From the NCBI GenBank assembly GCA_003116995.1, contig BDSL01000048.1, positions 558,001 to 622,000 of the forward strand: DNA of 64,000 bases, read 5' to 3'. The translations under genes and the position numbers were made by a program. The notes under the pieces were generated by a model, which saw only the letters and a list, made by a program, of their open reading frames with translations, was not told the DNA's origin and did no database searches. This DNA is from Yamagishiella unicocca (lineage: Eukaryota; Chlorophyta; Chlorophyceae; Chlamydomonadales; Volvocaceae). Numbering within the stretch: position 1 is the stretch's first letter; every line of letters starts with the position of its first letter. Below, one piece after another: positions 46,102 through 57,536 of this stretch.

Positions 46102-48912
46102 TCATAGGTCGTCCAGCGAGACCTCTCCGCCTGTCCCCTCGCCACCACCCCCGCCCCCCGGCCGCCTGCCCGAGCCATTCTCTCTCGTCGCGGCCTTACG
46201 CTGCTCCCTCTCGCCCCGCTCCTTCTCCAGCAGCGCGTCCTTCAGCCGCTGCAGCGAGGCCTCCATCTCCGACAGCCGGGCCTTATGCGCCACACTCTGC
46301 CGCTCCAGCTGTGCCGCACCCTGCACAGCAGTTTAGGCCAGCACGTGCCTTCGTACAACCGAAGCCAAGACCAGCCGGGTGATGGCTGGTGGGAATGGGG
46401 AACATCACCCTTAGGCACCTGCCGGCACTAGCGCAGCCCCTTTCCAGCTGTGCCCCAGGCCTGTCTTGTTCGCACCCTGCGGCGCACACCGCCACGTACG
46501 CACCTGCGTCCGCAGCATGGATATCTCGCCCTTCAGCGCGCCGATCTCCACATCCCGCGCCAGCACCTTCTGGTTCGCAGCCGCTTCACGAGTGCCCGCC
46601 TCTTGTGCGCGTTGCTGCGCCTGGAGGGCGCAAGTCGTGGAGGCAGCGGGGACGAGACCGGCCGTGAGTGCGTGTACCAGTAGGTCGAATCAGAGACAGC
46701 GGTTGACGAGCACGGCCGCACGGACTACAGGAGCCATCGCTTGGCGAAGTACGCTCTCCGAAGGGCACCGCCCTCTGTCCTAGGTAGCGGGCTGTTCCTG
46801 CAAAGTCACCCGCCCAGCCACCAGGCACTGCTGCCTTCGCCCCGTCCGCTAGCACGTAGTGGGTGGCTACCAGCGAAGCCTGTGGGCCCTCCCGCTCTGC
46901 CTGCCTGGCCCCCTTCACCGCCTGGCATCCGTTGATTCACTGCCTCAGATCCCACCGACTCTGCCCCGCAACTTGTCGACCGCAGCGCACTCCGATATGA
47001 AGAGATTGTTCCATCATCGCCGCCATCGAGCCCAGCAGTATGTCACACTGCAGCCCGTGGGTTCCTCGCAATCGCCAACACAAATTCACCCGCGCTCCAT
47101 TCCCGACTCCGGCAGGGCCTTCCGCCGCCGCTTCCCCTGCCCAGCGGTTGTACTCCCTCATCACCCCTCAATCAAAGTTCCTTGCAAAGTTCCTCGCAAT
47201 GAGTTTTGTTTCGATCCATCCCCAACCGTGCACTTGAACCGTGCTTCCTGTCAGCGACTGCGACGGCGACCCCACCCATTCACCCATTGGAACGCCCTTT
47301 CCTGACGTTTCCCCTTCTTGCCGCCGCGTGACCAGTGCCCCATGCTCGCTTGTACATGCCTAACTTCGACACGTGACACCCCCTCTGAAGCAGCATCACC
47401 CCAAACGTTGAGCACCACCCCGTGCGTATACCGGTGTGCCGCGGCCGCTCCCAGACCGCAGTTCCGCTCCAGTCTCGCTTCAGCACGATCCGACGCGATC
47501 CCGCAAGGCTCGTGCGTACCGTAAATCCAATTCCGCCTCCGACCCGCCAGCCGGATCCTTACCTCCGCGAGCCGCTGATAAAGCCGCTGGTTGTCCTCCT
47601 TCTCCTTGCGCAAGGACTCCTCCAGCGCCCTCGCCGCCGCCTCCCGCTCCTCCGCCACTTGCCGCCAATGCTGGTGCTGCTGCTGATGCGCTAGGTGGTG
47701 CTCAGTCGCTGACACGGGCGTCATGCCGTGCTGCTCCCCTTGCAGGTGCGGTGGCGGTGGCGGCGGTGGCGGCGGTTGTTGCTGGTGTTGTTGCTGGTGT
47801 TGTTGCTGTTGTTGTGATGAGGATGTGGGTGCCTCGCTGCGGTGTCGTGCGCGCTTGTGCGCAGAGGAGGTTCCGCCGCCACCTGCCGACCCGCCGTCTT
47901 TGGTGCCGCCGGCCGAGCTGGTTGCGATGGCGCGCTTGCGCTCGTACTCGGCTTTCATCATTACCTGGTACCGCGATGATGACGATGCAGAGGCCGCTGA
48001 TGCCGCATGGGGCTGCTGGGGCGGACTGGCGACAGCGGCATGCGCCGCGGCGGCGTCGGCAAACTCTACATAGACACTTCCCCGAAAGCTGTTTGTGGCA
48101 GCTTCGCGCCGTAGCTTCACCCGCCGGACGCTGCGCAATCGAGACAAGTAAACGCGACAGTGGGTGCACTGGTGAACGAGACAGGCGGGTGCGGACTGGA
48201 AGATCGGACCAAGGAACAATGTGAAAGAATTTAGGTTCCCCGCATCATCAACGAGACGATTGTCAGGGCCTACTGGCTATACCAGGTCATAAGGAAGGGA
48301 TACAGCAAACGCGGAATGTGCGAACATGCGCGGCGGCTGCAGGCGGACGGTGGGGTTCTGCGGACGGTGGGGACCCGACCAATTTTGCAGGTCCAAGTTT
48401 CTGACTAGGCGCAACAAGGGCAGCAGGACTGCAAGCGCCGCGATGGACAGCACGTATGGCTTAGTCCTCATCAGCCAGCCCTACGTGCCCACCATCCAGC
48501 TTGCAGTGGCGTGATACCGGACTCGGGCAGCTCGGTTTCCCCTTCACCCGTGCCGCCAGTGCTCCAGCTGCTCCGTTTCCCCCTCCTCCGCCCCACCAAG
48601 ACTTGAGGACTGATGAATGGGGGCTTCAGTACCGCATCCCCCTCCTCCCACCCGCGTGGGCCCACGCTTCGCACTTCGTTTCGCGCACCTGCCATAAACT
48701 CCAAACAGTTCCCTGACATAATCCTCCGTTGTCGACTTGGAGAACGGTTTCTGCCAGGGGATACAATCATTTTGCCGGACGTAACGTGCAATCAGTCTGC
48801 TGCCTGCACGGCAGCATTTCCACTCATGCTGGTTGCACCTTTGCTTCGCCCGTTCACTCACCGCGTAAATTGTTCTTCCATCTGCAGAAGGATCCTCTGG
48901 TGGGAAAGCCAT
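46102..48912 (-). CDS. La-type RNA-recognition-motif protein with Gln-rich linker and C-terminal coiled coil
   Basis: Genuine La proteins bind the 3' oligo-U of new RNA polymerase III transcripts. Five exons join in phase: 48862-48912, 48689-48750, 47563-48130, 46504-46620, 46102-46320 (338 residues from ATG at 48912). The rebuilt N-terminal part DGRTIYAKPFSKSTTEDYV, ELFGVYGSVRRVKLRRE and SFRGSVYVEFADAAAA matches the first RRM of La, and YQVMMKAEYERKRA matches the conserved segment after it. Then come Ser/Gly, a basic cluster (AHKRARHR), a His/Gln/Pro tract from CAA/CAG repeats, and about 120 residues of Glu/Arg/Ala coiled coil. The La motif that normally precedes this RRM was not found. Residues readable upstream of the ATG (LVQVASKSTAPWIV) look like its tail, so 5' exons may be missing from this model or lost. 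Confidence 0.75.
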
Positions 48913-48961
48913 GCCAAGAACGATCCACGGCGCTGTGCTCTTGGACGCAACTTGGACCAAG

Positions 48962-49572
48962 CTAGATTTACTCCTGTGCCAGCCTCCCGATGTTATTTTC
49001 ACGGATGGGTTAAGCTATTGGCTTTCGTTGGAAGTATCCTAGGCATCTTAGAACCTTTTGTGTTTTGGCTTCAGCAATGTCAACTTGTCAAGGAGTAGAA
49101 GGTTTGGTTGGAAGTAAGATTGGGGTGAGAATGAAGCTGTTTTTAATTCAGGCTTAGAGTACCTATACAGTGGCGGAGTTGTCGGACCACATGTAAAGAA
49201 ACGGCAACATTACTGCTCGTAAAGTTGGGGACGGGGGGTCATCCCCGTGCGGTTGCACATCATTTCCTTCATCGCCCCAAAATCCCCACTTAACTTTGCA
49301 ACAGTTACTCCTGGCTGAGAGTGCTGCGTGTTGCTTCTCACTATTCGCCTTAGCGAAGCTAGAGCAATTCGCCATGCTTGAAACGTAGGCCAGCTGTTTG
49401 TCGGCTTATAGGGAGCACAGAAACCTTGGCTTTCTTTACAAGGTATGCTTGTATAGTACACGCAATTGACGGCGTTGTGAAGCAAGTTTGGGAGGAAAGC
49501 GTCCGCATGTGTCGCCTGTAGACGCTCTGGCCGGAGCCCCTTCGCTTGAACTTCTTCCCTTGCCTATTGCAG
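48962..49572. promoter_or_regulatory. Candidate bidirectional promoter between the La-type and HARE-HTH genes
   Basis: About 0.6 kb separates two divergent genes, part of it A/T-rich (48960-49160). I looked here for the La motif exons on the minus strand and did not find them. No clear TATA box or known element stands out. The assignment rests on gene orientation alone. Confidence 0.3.
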
Positions 49573-52500
49573 ATGAACGGGCTTGCAAACGTCCCTCGAA
49601 AAGCGACCACGAGCTCGGGCCGCCCGAGGTGCGTCAGTGGGCCTGCCGCCTGGGAAAGCGCGCCCCCCGCGTGCCACCTGGCGACGCACAGCCGATACGG
49701 GCTCGCCTATCAATGGCTGGGGGAGAGTGAGGCCGCACGGTAGAATTGATAGCTTTGATGGCAGCTTGTGGCGTTAGATGGACTGCAACCGAGCCATCGC
49801 TGACATGCCCTTGTTCCATGCAAGGACTCGCTCACAATTAACTGCCGCGTCCCGGCGTCACGCGTGGGCGTTTTGCATGCCATCATGACAATTAATTAGA
49901 CGTCGTAAACAGACGGCCATTCGAGGCTCATTTGCGTTGGACCAGCCAGACGAATCTGAACCATGCCCTTAGTCCGACCCATTTCCAGTGGCTTTTGGAG
50001 TCGTTATACATTGGTAAAGCTATCACCTGTATTTTGTTTCAGGAGGAGTAATTACCACGGCGACTTTGACTTGGAGCCTGCCGACCCGACCGGCGCGCCA
50101 GCGCCGGTGACGGGCGGCGTTTTTAAGAATGCAGCTTTCGAAATCCTCAAACAGGAGGAGCGACTCATGACCTCAGGTGCAGAGAAGTGCATGTTGTGTT
50201 GGGGGTTTGCATCAAGGGTGTAGCTCGTGGAGGTGTTTGCGAGTTCTGTGCGGGTTCTCTGCATCCGCTTTAACCTCCCGTAATTGCATTCCCCAGCACT
50301 CTTAACATTCCCCATCATTCATTCCACATCGCGGCTGGCAGGCGAGATTACTAAGCTGGCTATGGAGCGCAAGCTCCTCAAGTGCATGGGGAAAACACCA
50401 GAGAACACTATGGCGTCGGCCCTTTACACGGAAGTACGTAAGAAGGCCAGCACCACCGTGTTCATCAAGTGAGTGAGCGGCTGCGCGGGTGTTTAACAAG
50501 ATGGTGTGTTTGTGATCGGAGGCGGCAGCGTGGGATGGGAGCTGCAGCAGCCGAATTGTGCACCCTGCTACTCGCAACCCTGCGCCCGACGTCCTTAATT
50601 ATCCCCACGGCGCTCCTCCAATCCTTCTCCAAAATATCTTCCCGCCAGATATATACGTATACCTTCCAGGACGTGAATCCCCGTGTGCCTCGCCCGGCAG
50701 CTGCCCCCGCACCCTGCGCACTTCCTCATGATGCCCATCTGCCACCCGCGCCCTCCCACACCGCCACAATCCCTCTCCCGCAGGCCAAAGGAGGGCCTCT
50801 TCGGCCTCAAGGCCTGGCTCAGCGAGGCCTGGCTGCTCAACTGGCTGGCGCAGGAGGGCATTGAGGCCGCAGACCTACTGGACCCTAACGGCGGCCTGGC
50901 CGGAGAGCCCTTTCCCAAGAAGCTCCGCACCAGCTACAACGGAGCCTCATCCCGGGGCGCCAGCACGCTCGGCTACTATGCACCGGCGTCGGGGGGTGGT
51001 GGCGGCGGCACCGCCCAGCGGACGTCAATGAACGGCATAGGCGCGCTGCCGGCTTCGACACAGAGGACGTCGCTTAACGGCTTGGGAGCGTTCCCGGTTG
51101 GGACCGGCAGCATGGGTCACCGGGCGTCGATGAACGGCCCCGCCGTGCCGTCAGTTCCTAGCGTAATGGCCCCGAAACCACAGTACAGCGGGCGCGCTAC
51201 TGCCAGCGGTCTTGCCGCCGCCCCTGTCGGGACGACCTCGGCCAGTGGAGGCGGAAGCGACACGGTCAGCAGCCTGCACCTGCTGCTAGATGCCGCGGAT
51301 GAGATTGAGGGGTGAGTAGGGGGGAAAGGTAGGGATAAGGAAACGAACGAAGTGGCATCTGCACCGCGCTGTGTGTGGGTTGCTGTGGGCGCAAGCCGCT
51401 ACCGGCGAAGGTCAGTGTCGGGCGTGCTGCAGGTTAGGCCGGTCGACTGTTTGTTATGAGCGCAACCGCCTAGCAGCCGACACGTGCTCCCTTTCCGCCG
51501 CATGCATAGGGGACCCAACGACCAGCCGCCAGTCCCTCGGCCGCTGACGACGCGGCGTCGCAGCGACGGCGTCGCGCGTCAGCCTTCCTTCCGCCGCCAG
51601 GGGCCACCGGTCAGCCGGGAGACCTCCCTGCCGTCCGTCATCGCCCGGGCGCGAGTCCAGGACGGCGAGGACGAGGAGGAGGGTGAGGAGGAGGACGAGG
51701 CCGAGGGCGAGGACGCCCTGGGCGATGGAGGGGTCGCGCAGCGTGATGTGTTCCACCTCCTCCAGCGGCAGCACGCCGCCATCCAGCACTGCCAGCAACA
51801 GCGGCAGCAGCACCGGCAGCTGCTGCCGCCGCAGCTGCGCGCCGGGGCGGCAGCGCAGGCGGACCAGGAGGCGTGGAGCGACGAGGATGACCTGCAGGGC
51901 AACTGGGGCCATGATTCCGGAGACGGCTGCGACGTGCAGCCTTCCAACGGCATGCGGTGGGGCCCAGTGGACGACGACTGCAGCCACCACCACCACCCGG
52001 GGGTGTACCGAGGTACACGCGGGGGCCGCGGGGGAGGCGGCAGCGGCGGGGGAAGGGCCCTCCCTGGAGATAAGGTGCACGGGCTGCCGCACCCACGACT
52101 GCGGGACCTCGAGGCCTCGGAGCCGCACCGCCTGGGCGGGGTCCCCGAGTATGACGCTGACATGGGTGCTGGAGGGGCGGGACGGGAGGAGGAGGACAGC
52201 GGCGGCGACGAGGGAGCTGGGCCGCTGCGGCGGTGGCAGGCTGCGCGCGCTGCGGGCCAGCGCTGCGGACGCAGCGGCTTCCCCGACGGGCTGCCGCTGG
52301 GCTTCGCCGGCGCGCGCCGCTACTCTTCGGGCAGCAAACAGCAGCTCGACGGCGCGTTGCCGGCGGCGCTGCCCAGCCCGCTGGGCAGCATGGGGGAGCC
52401 CTCGTTGCAGCTGTTCCATTGCGCCACCTCGGGTGCGGGCCTTCCGCCCCGCCGCGGCGCTTCCATCGCCAGCGGCATCGGCGGCGGCGAGCCACAGCCT

Positions 52501-54959
52501 ACGACAGAACAGGTCGTGGAGCAGCTGCGGGCGGTGCTGGCAAGCAACGGAGCCCTGGGCGGTACCCCCGGCTTCGGCTTTGGCCAGCCCGCGAACCAGC
52601 TGGCGGGCCAGCTGGCGAGCCAGCTGCCGATGCCGGGGCTCTTGGGGCTGGCGGGTATGGGTGCTGGTTTTGGAGGGCTCGACTTTGGCGCCCTGCTGGG
52701 TGGCCTGCCGCTGGCCAGCTTGGCCGGCGGTGGGGTCAGCTCGCGTGGGGGTGCGATGGCGGCGTCGGTGGCGCAGATGGTGTCGTCTCTGGGTCTATCG
52801 CCCGGGCTCGCGGCCCAGCTGCTGGCGGCACAGGCCAGGATCAACGGCGGCGCCAGCGCGTGTGCGTCCTCCGAGCTTGCGGCGGCAACGGAAGCCGGCG
52901 ACGAGGGAGCGCTGCCGGCGTTTGCCTCGGCGTTGGAGATGGCCGTGAAGGCCGAGAGGGACGCGCATAGAGGGATGCGCGGCCTGCGGCCTGCCAGGGC
53001 GGCGGCAGACAGCAGCGGCAGCCGCGAGGGCGGAGCCGCGGCGGCGGTGCACGGAAGGGATCACGAGGAGGACGACTTGGTCATGCGGGAGGTGGACTTC
53101 CGAGCGAGCGCCACAAATCGCTACAATGACGAAAACGCCAGGCCGCCGGTGGCTGGCGCGAACGGCTGCAAGGTTAAACGAGCCGCGGTTGCCATGGGAG
53201 GGTCCGGCAGCTGCCAGTCGCTGTCCGCGTTGCCCAAGCTGAGCTGCGACCCGTACACGACGTCCAGGGAGGTCGCGGGGGTTGGGATCGCGGCCGCCGC
53301 CGCCGGTGGCTCAGCGTCGTCAGGTGCTGACGGAGCATCGCATCCGGCTGCAAGTGCGGCCAGGAAGCCAGAGGGCTACCGCGCTGCTGCTGTTGGTGCG
53401 GTTTCGGAGCAGCCCCAGCAGCCGCAGTCCTCCTTGTTGCAGGTGCTTGCGCGGGCAGGCCCGACGCGTGCATCACTGCCCGGCGGCCAACCAGCGTCCG
53501 TGGCGGTGGCTGTGAATGATGCGATGAACAGCCCCGACTCGCAGGTCGTCGGCGCGGACAGGGCCTCGCCCGATACCGACGAGCCTCGGAACCACAAGCA
53601 GCCGCAGCAGCAGCCGCAGCAGGTGGGCCACCAGCCTTCGCAGCCCGGTGCCGGTGCTCCCGAGGCTACGGCATGCAGCTCCGGCGGCGTTGGCACCCTG
53701 TCGAGCGGGGCGGCGCAGTCCTTGCTGGCGGATGGCCGGGTGCAGCAAACGGCAGGCGGGGTACCCAGTCCCGGGCCGTACGAGCCGGATATCAAGGCGC
53801 AGCAGCCTGGGCCGTTGGCGCAGCTGCAGCAGCAGCACCTGGATCTGCTGCCCGCAGTTGAAGCCGCGCGGCCGGGCGACGTCCCAGACCCGGACGCCAT
53901 CAATCGCATTCGGCAGCAGGTGCGGCCCCGGGAGTGCCTTCTGCCTGCCCCGCGTCCGTAGTAGCACCGGGAAGGGCATGCCGTGTAGATGTATCCATGC
54001 ATGCCGCTGGGGAGCCAACTATACGAAGCCTGCCGCAAAACCGCAAAACTGCCGTCCGGGAGGCTTTCCTTTGGAAGAGATGACCGCTGGCGAGGGTAGA
54101 ACTCCCCCCTTTCATCCATCTTGACACGCTGTCCCTCCACATACCCTTTGTGTGCTTCGCTTTCCACCGCAATATTACGCAAGCGCGCATTAACCAATAA
54201 TGCTGCTCCCGTGTGCGCGCGCCCGGTGCCGTGCAGGTGCTGGAGATGGAGTCGCGCATGGGCGCACTGCACCCTGAGACCGGCCGCGCCTACGTGCTCC
54301 TTGCCCGCGTGTTGGAGCACAAGGGCACCTGCTGGAGCTTGTCTATGGCGGAGCGGGCGCTGCTGCGGGCTTGGACGATCGTGGGCGTCGTGACGAGGCG
54401 CAGGTCGTCCGAATCGGGTGCCGGCGCTGCGGCGGTGGCGGGAATGGCCGCAGCCGTCGCGGCGGAGGCTGGTGCCGCTGGCGCGAGCGAGATGCTCTGC
54501 CAGCTTCCCGACAGCTTCCACACGTTCCATTACCTGTTGGAGCAGATCCGCATGAAGCAGAACTACTTGCAGCTCCAGCAGCAGCAGCAGCTACTGGCGC
54601 TCTTCCACGTGGTGGCAGCATCGGGTGCGGGTGCTGTTGGAGGCAACGATAAGGGGAACGGCAGAGCCTCGCTTGCCCTGGGCGGCCTGGCGGGTAGCGA
54701 GTTGGCCGCGATGGATGTGGACGGGGTTGCTGGCGGCGGCGGTGGGGCGTGCACGGCGGCGTCGATGGCTTGTTTGGCGTCTACGGGTCTTCAGCAGGTG
54801 CTGCAACACATGTCGCCTGCAGCGGTACTCCAGGTGCACCACGCTTTGCTGCAGCACCAACAGCAGCAGCAACTTGCGCAGTCGGAGGCAGCGGCCGCTG
54901 TCATGGGAGGCGCGTGTGGAGGCTTCGGGGCGGCACCAGCACCCGAGGCACTACTGTAA
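49573..54959 (+). CDS. HARE-HTH domain protein with long disordered middle and TPR-like C-terminal segment
   Basis: HARE-HTH is a winged-helix domain (HB1, ASXL, restriction endonuclease) linked to DNA or chromatin recognition. Six exons join in phase into 1325 residues: 49573-49628, 50043-50176, 50342-50468, 50784-51311, 51510-53919, 54237-54959. The N-terminus reads RPRRSNYHGDFDLEP. The HARE-HTH domain spans about residues 35-120 (GGVFKNAAFEILKQEERLMT, SGEITKLAMERKLLKCMGKT, TMASALYTEVRKKASTTVF, EGLFGLKAWL). A very acidic run (QDGEDEEEGEEEDEAEGEDA), poly-Gln, His and Gly/Ala tracts fill the middle, including a 2.4-kb exon. Near residue 1090, EMESRMGALHPETGRAYVLL and SMAERALLRAW suggest a helical repeat of TPR type. 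Nuclear location is likely but inferred. TGTAA overlaps the stop codon. Confidence 0.82.
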
Positions 54960-56438
54960 TGGCCTGGTCCTATCCGGGGCCAGCAACGCCTTGCATCCCT
55001 TTGCGTGGCATGGCATTTGTGGGAAGTCTCCGAGCCACTTCTCGTCGGCGCGAGTTTATGTCGTGTATGATCCGGGACATAGGTACTGTGGTAATGGTCA
55101 GAATCTCATTAGCTATGTCTGGTTTTGTGTGGGTTTTATTGCCTCGGCAACGCAGGGAGGAGGCAGGATGATTTTTGTTTTCCTTAGGTTGCCCCAGCCG
55201 CCTGTGCCCCAGCCCTCGTGCCGCTCTGCTTCTGCTGGGCGCGGCCCATCCGGTTTCCTGTGCTGCTGGTCGGCAACCTTGCAGCATGAAGCGGTGTTGA
55301 GTGGCGAGGAGGAGCGCTCGGGTGGGCGATGATTGACTGCAGCTTTAGCACAGCACTGCCAACTACCGGTCGCGGAGGCTCCAGCCTGCGCTGTAGGACA
55401 CCACTGACGCGCATCGTTGCTGGGGTGCCGCCGCTGGGGCACTTGAACGTATGACGTTGCGAAGTACATGTGTGCTGACACAGTTTATATTACTATTGTG
55501 TACGAAATGGAAGGGGCTTCCCCCGCAGCGCAGCTAACTGCGCTCTACGTAGAAATGTGCAGCTTGCGCGACGGTGCCGACAATCGGGGAGGGGCGCCAA
55601 GTGTTTCCCGGCGCCGCAGAGTGTACCAGGGGCGGATTTGCATCTCTCTCCGGCAAGGCTCGGCTCATGCCTATCCCTGGTGCCGCCATCCAGAGAGCAC
55701 GATGTGCAGTGCAGTCCCGCGCGCGTCGACCTGTTGTACCCACTATTGAGAGGAGCGTCCGATCACTGGATCGGTTGGGGACGGTTTTACGGCCTCGGTG
55801 TTGAGCAGCGGCCGGCAGAACACATTGTGGAAAAGGAGATGCTGGAAAGCCATGCCTTGCGTCCTCTCCTACTAAATAGTAGTGCCGGTAGGAAGTCCCA
55901 GCGGACCCGAAAACCGGGGTAAGTTTGGGAGGTGCAGTTCCTGGTATTGGCGTTGCGTTTGTGTGGATACCATGTTGTTGTGCAACGCATCACGCCCCTT
56001 GTTCCTCCCGAATGCTTTTATAAGGGCGGTTTGAGTATTGGTGGGCGCGAAGGATGGCCCTATGTGTGTGTGGCCGGGGCCGCATAACAGAGCACTTGGC
56101 AGTTAGGAGGACAGCAGAACGTTGTCTGTGTAACTTTTCAAGTAACGATAGGCATAGTAGGGGGGTCTTGTCGAGGTGGCTGCGCAAGCTGCGTGGTGCG
56201 CGATCGTCGGCGCTGCCCGCAAATTTCCGTCTGTCCCCGGCGGCGGCTATAGGTATACTGCCTTTCTGCCCTTATACTGCCTTTCGTTTGTTTGACAATT
56301 CAATGCAACTTGCGATGACAGGCCCTCAAACCTACCCAACGCGCCAGCGCACTTGGCTTCCATCAGCAGCTCAACAGCAACAGCGGCAGCCGCCCTACTA
56401 CGCACAACAGCCAGCAATCTGTTACAATAAAGTCAGGC
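54960..56438. other. Intergenic between convergent genes
   Basis: This should hold the 3' untranslated regions of the HARE-HTH gene (+) and the TEX261-like gene (-). No exon is recognised. TGTAA on the plus strand occurs at 56129-56133, and the frames here are short or motif-free. Confidence 0.45.
56422..56426 (-). promoter_or_regulatory. TGTAA polyadenylation signal of the TEX261-like gene
   Basis: TGTAA, the usual volvocine polyadenylation signal, lies on the minus strand 13 bases beyond the stop codon at 56439. This would give an unusually short 3' untranslated region if used; other signals further downstream may be used instead. Confidence 0.35.
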
Positions 56439-57536
56439 CTACCAGTCTCGCTCCTTCGCCTTGGCTGGCCCCTTCCATCGCCCCTTCAAGCCATCGAACA
56501 GGCTACTAAGGAGCGTCCGAGTGGCCTTGCCGCCCTTGCGATCCCCTCCTGACCCGCTCCCAGAGCCTCCGCCCCCGCCTCCGCTGCCGCTGCTGTAGAA
56601 GTTCGTCGGCATTCCCGACGCCACGCCCGGCAGACAGTTGTCGTTCGCGGCCAGAGAAATAATGATCTGGAACGGCACGAGCCACACCACCACGAGGAAG
56701 AAGCCCAGGACGACGCTGATGTGGTGGAAGGTGTTGATGTGGTAGCGCATCCACATCACGTGCGACCAGATGGTCATCGCAGCGGACAGCAGCAGCACAG
56801 GGTCCTTGCCGGTGAGGAAGGGAAAGCGGCGGTGAACCACACGCCAGTAGCCCAGCGGCGCGCAGATGGTGGGCAGCATCGTCCAGAAGTCCACGCCCTC
56901 CAGCACCCACAGGAGGCCTAGCAACGCCAGCATGCCCTGGACTGTGTAGGTGATCACCTGCGGCAGTGCACCACGTCGCACACCCCAAGGCGGCGGCGTG
57001 AGGGTGCTTGTCGGTCGCGTCGCGAATTGTCCAATGTGCAACCCCCGCAAGGAGACGCAGCTGCTGGTGTGTTTTACCCTCACAGGACAAAAGCTGCCGG
57101 GCGTCAAAGCCGAAGTAGCATGTGGACGGCGGGACAGGTGTACGGCACAGACGAAGGGGTGTGTTCGAGGCAGGGTACGCCCGGGCACTTGGTCCAACAC
57201 GACGGGGGGGAGGTCGCCTCACAAGAGACGAAATGAAGGCCACGCAGCAGTGCGGCGCGTGGCGCCCAGCTGCTCACCTTCTTGGTTGTCTTGAGGTTCT
57301 CCTCCACCAGGTCCGCCTGGGGGCCGGGGGGCAGGAACAGGGGCATTGGTGCTGGTGCAGGTAACTCAGCATGTGCACTCAGCCCCCCCCCCACCCCCAC
57401 CCACGGAGCGGCTGTACGCGCTTCTCCTCCCACGCACCAAATGGTAAAGAGCCACCACCAGAGATAAACAGATGCAGAGTAGGAATATGTACACCCCAAA
57501 GTAGCCTATCGCCTCCTCAAACGTTATGGGGATCAT
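56439..57536 (-). CDS. TEX261: TEX261/Svp26 family membrane protein (COPII cargo adaptor)
   Basis: Svp26/TEX261 proteins are multi-span adaptors that help load cargo into COPII vesicles at the endoplasmic reticulum. Three exons join in phase into 218 residues: 57438-57536, 57278-57316, 56439-56957. The start MIPITFEEAIGYFGVYIFLL runs straight into the first membrane helix. The family signature ALYHLADLVEENLKTTKK is rebuilt across the first intron. Three further helices include WTMLPTICAPLGYWRVV, PVLLLSAAMTIWSHVMW and VLGFFLVVVWLVPFQIIISL, the last followed by the conserved SLAANDNCLPG. FPFLTGKDPV corresponds to the FPF segment of animal TEX261. The C-terminal 45 residues are Gly/Ser then Lys/Arg-rich and presumably cytosolic. 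The length fits (about 200 in animals). Confidence 0.85.

Noticed and set aside
51454..52419. 321-residue minus-strand and 421-residue plus-strand alternative frames over the HARE-HTH exon
   Set aside because: They are shadows of the 2.4-kb exon, whose phase is fixed by splice sites on both sides.
57438..57536. Apparent frameshift in the first exon of the TEX261-like gene
   Set aside because: It came from misreading two bases. The exon reads through in one frame from ATG to the donor.
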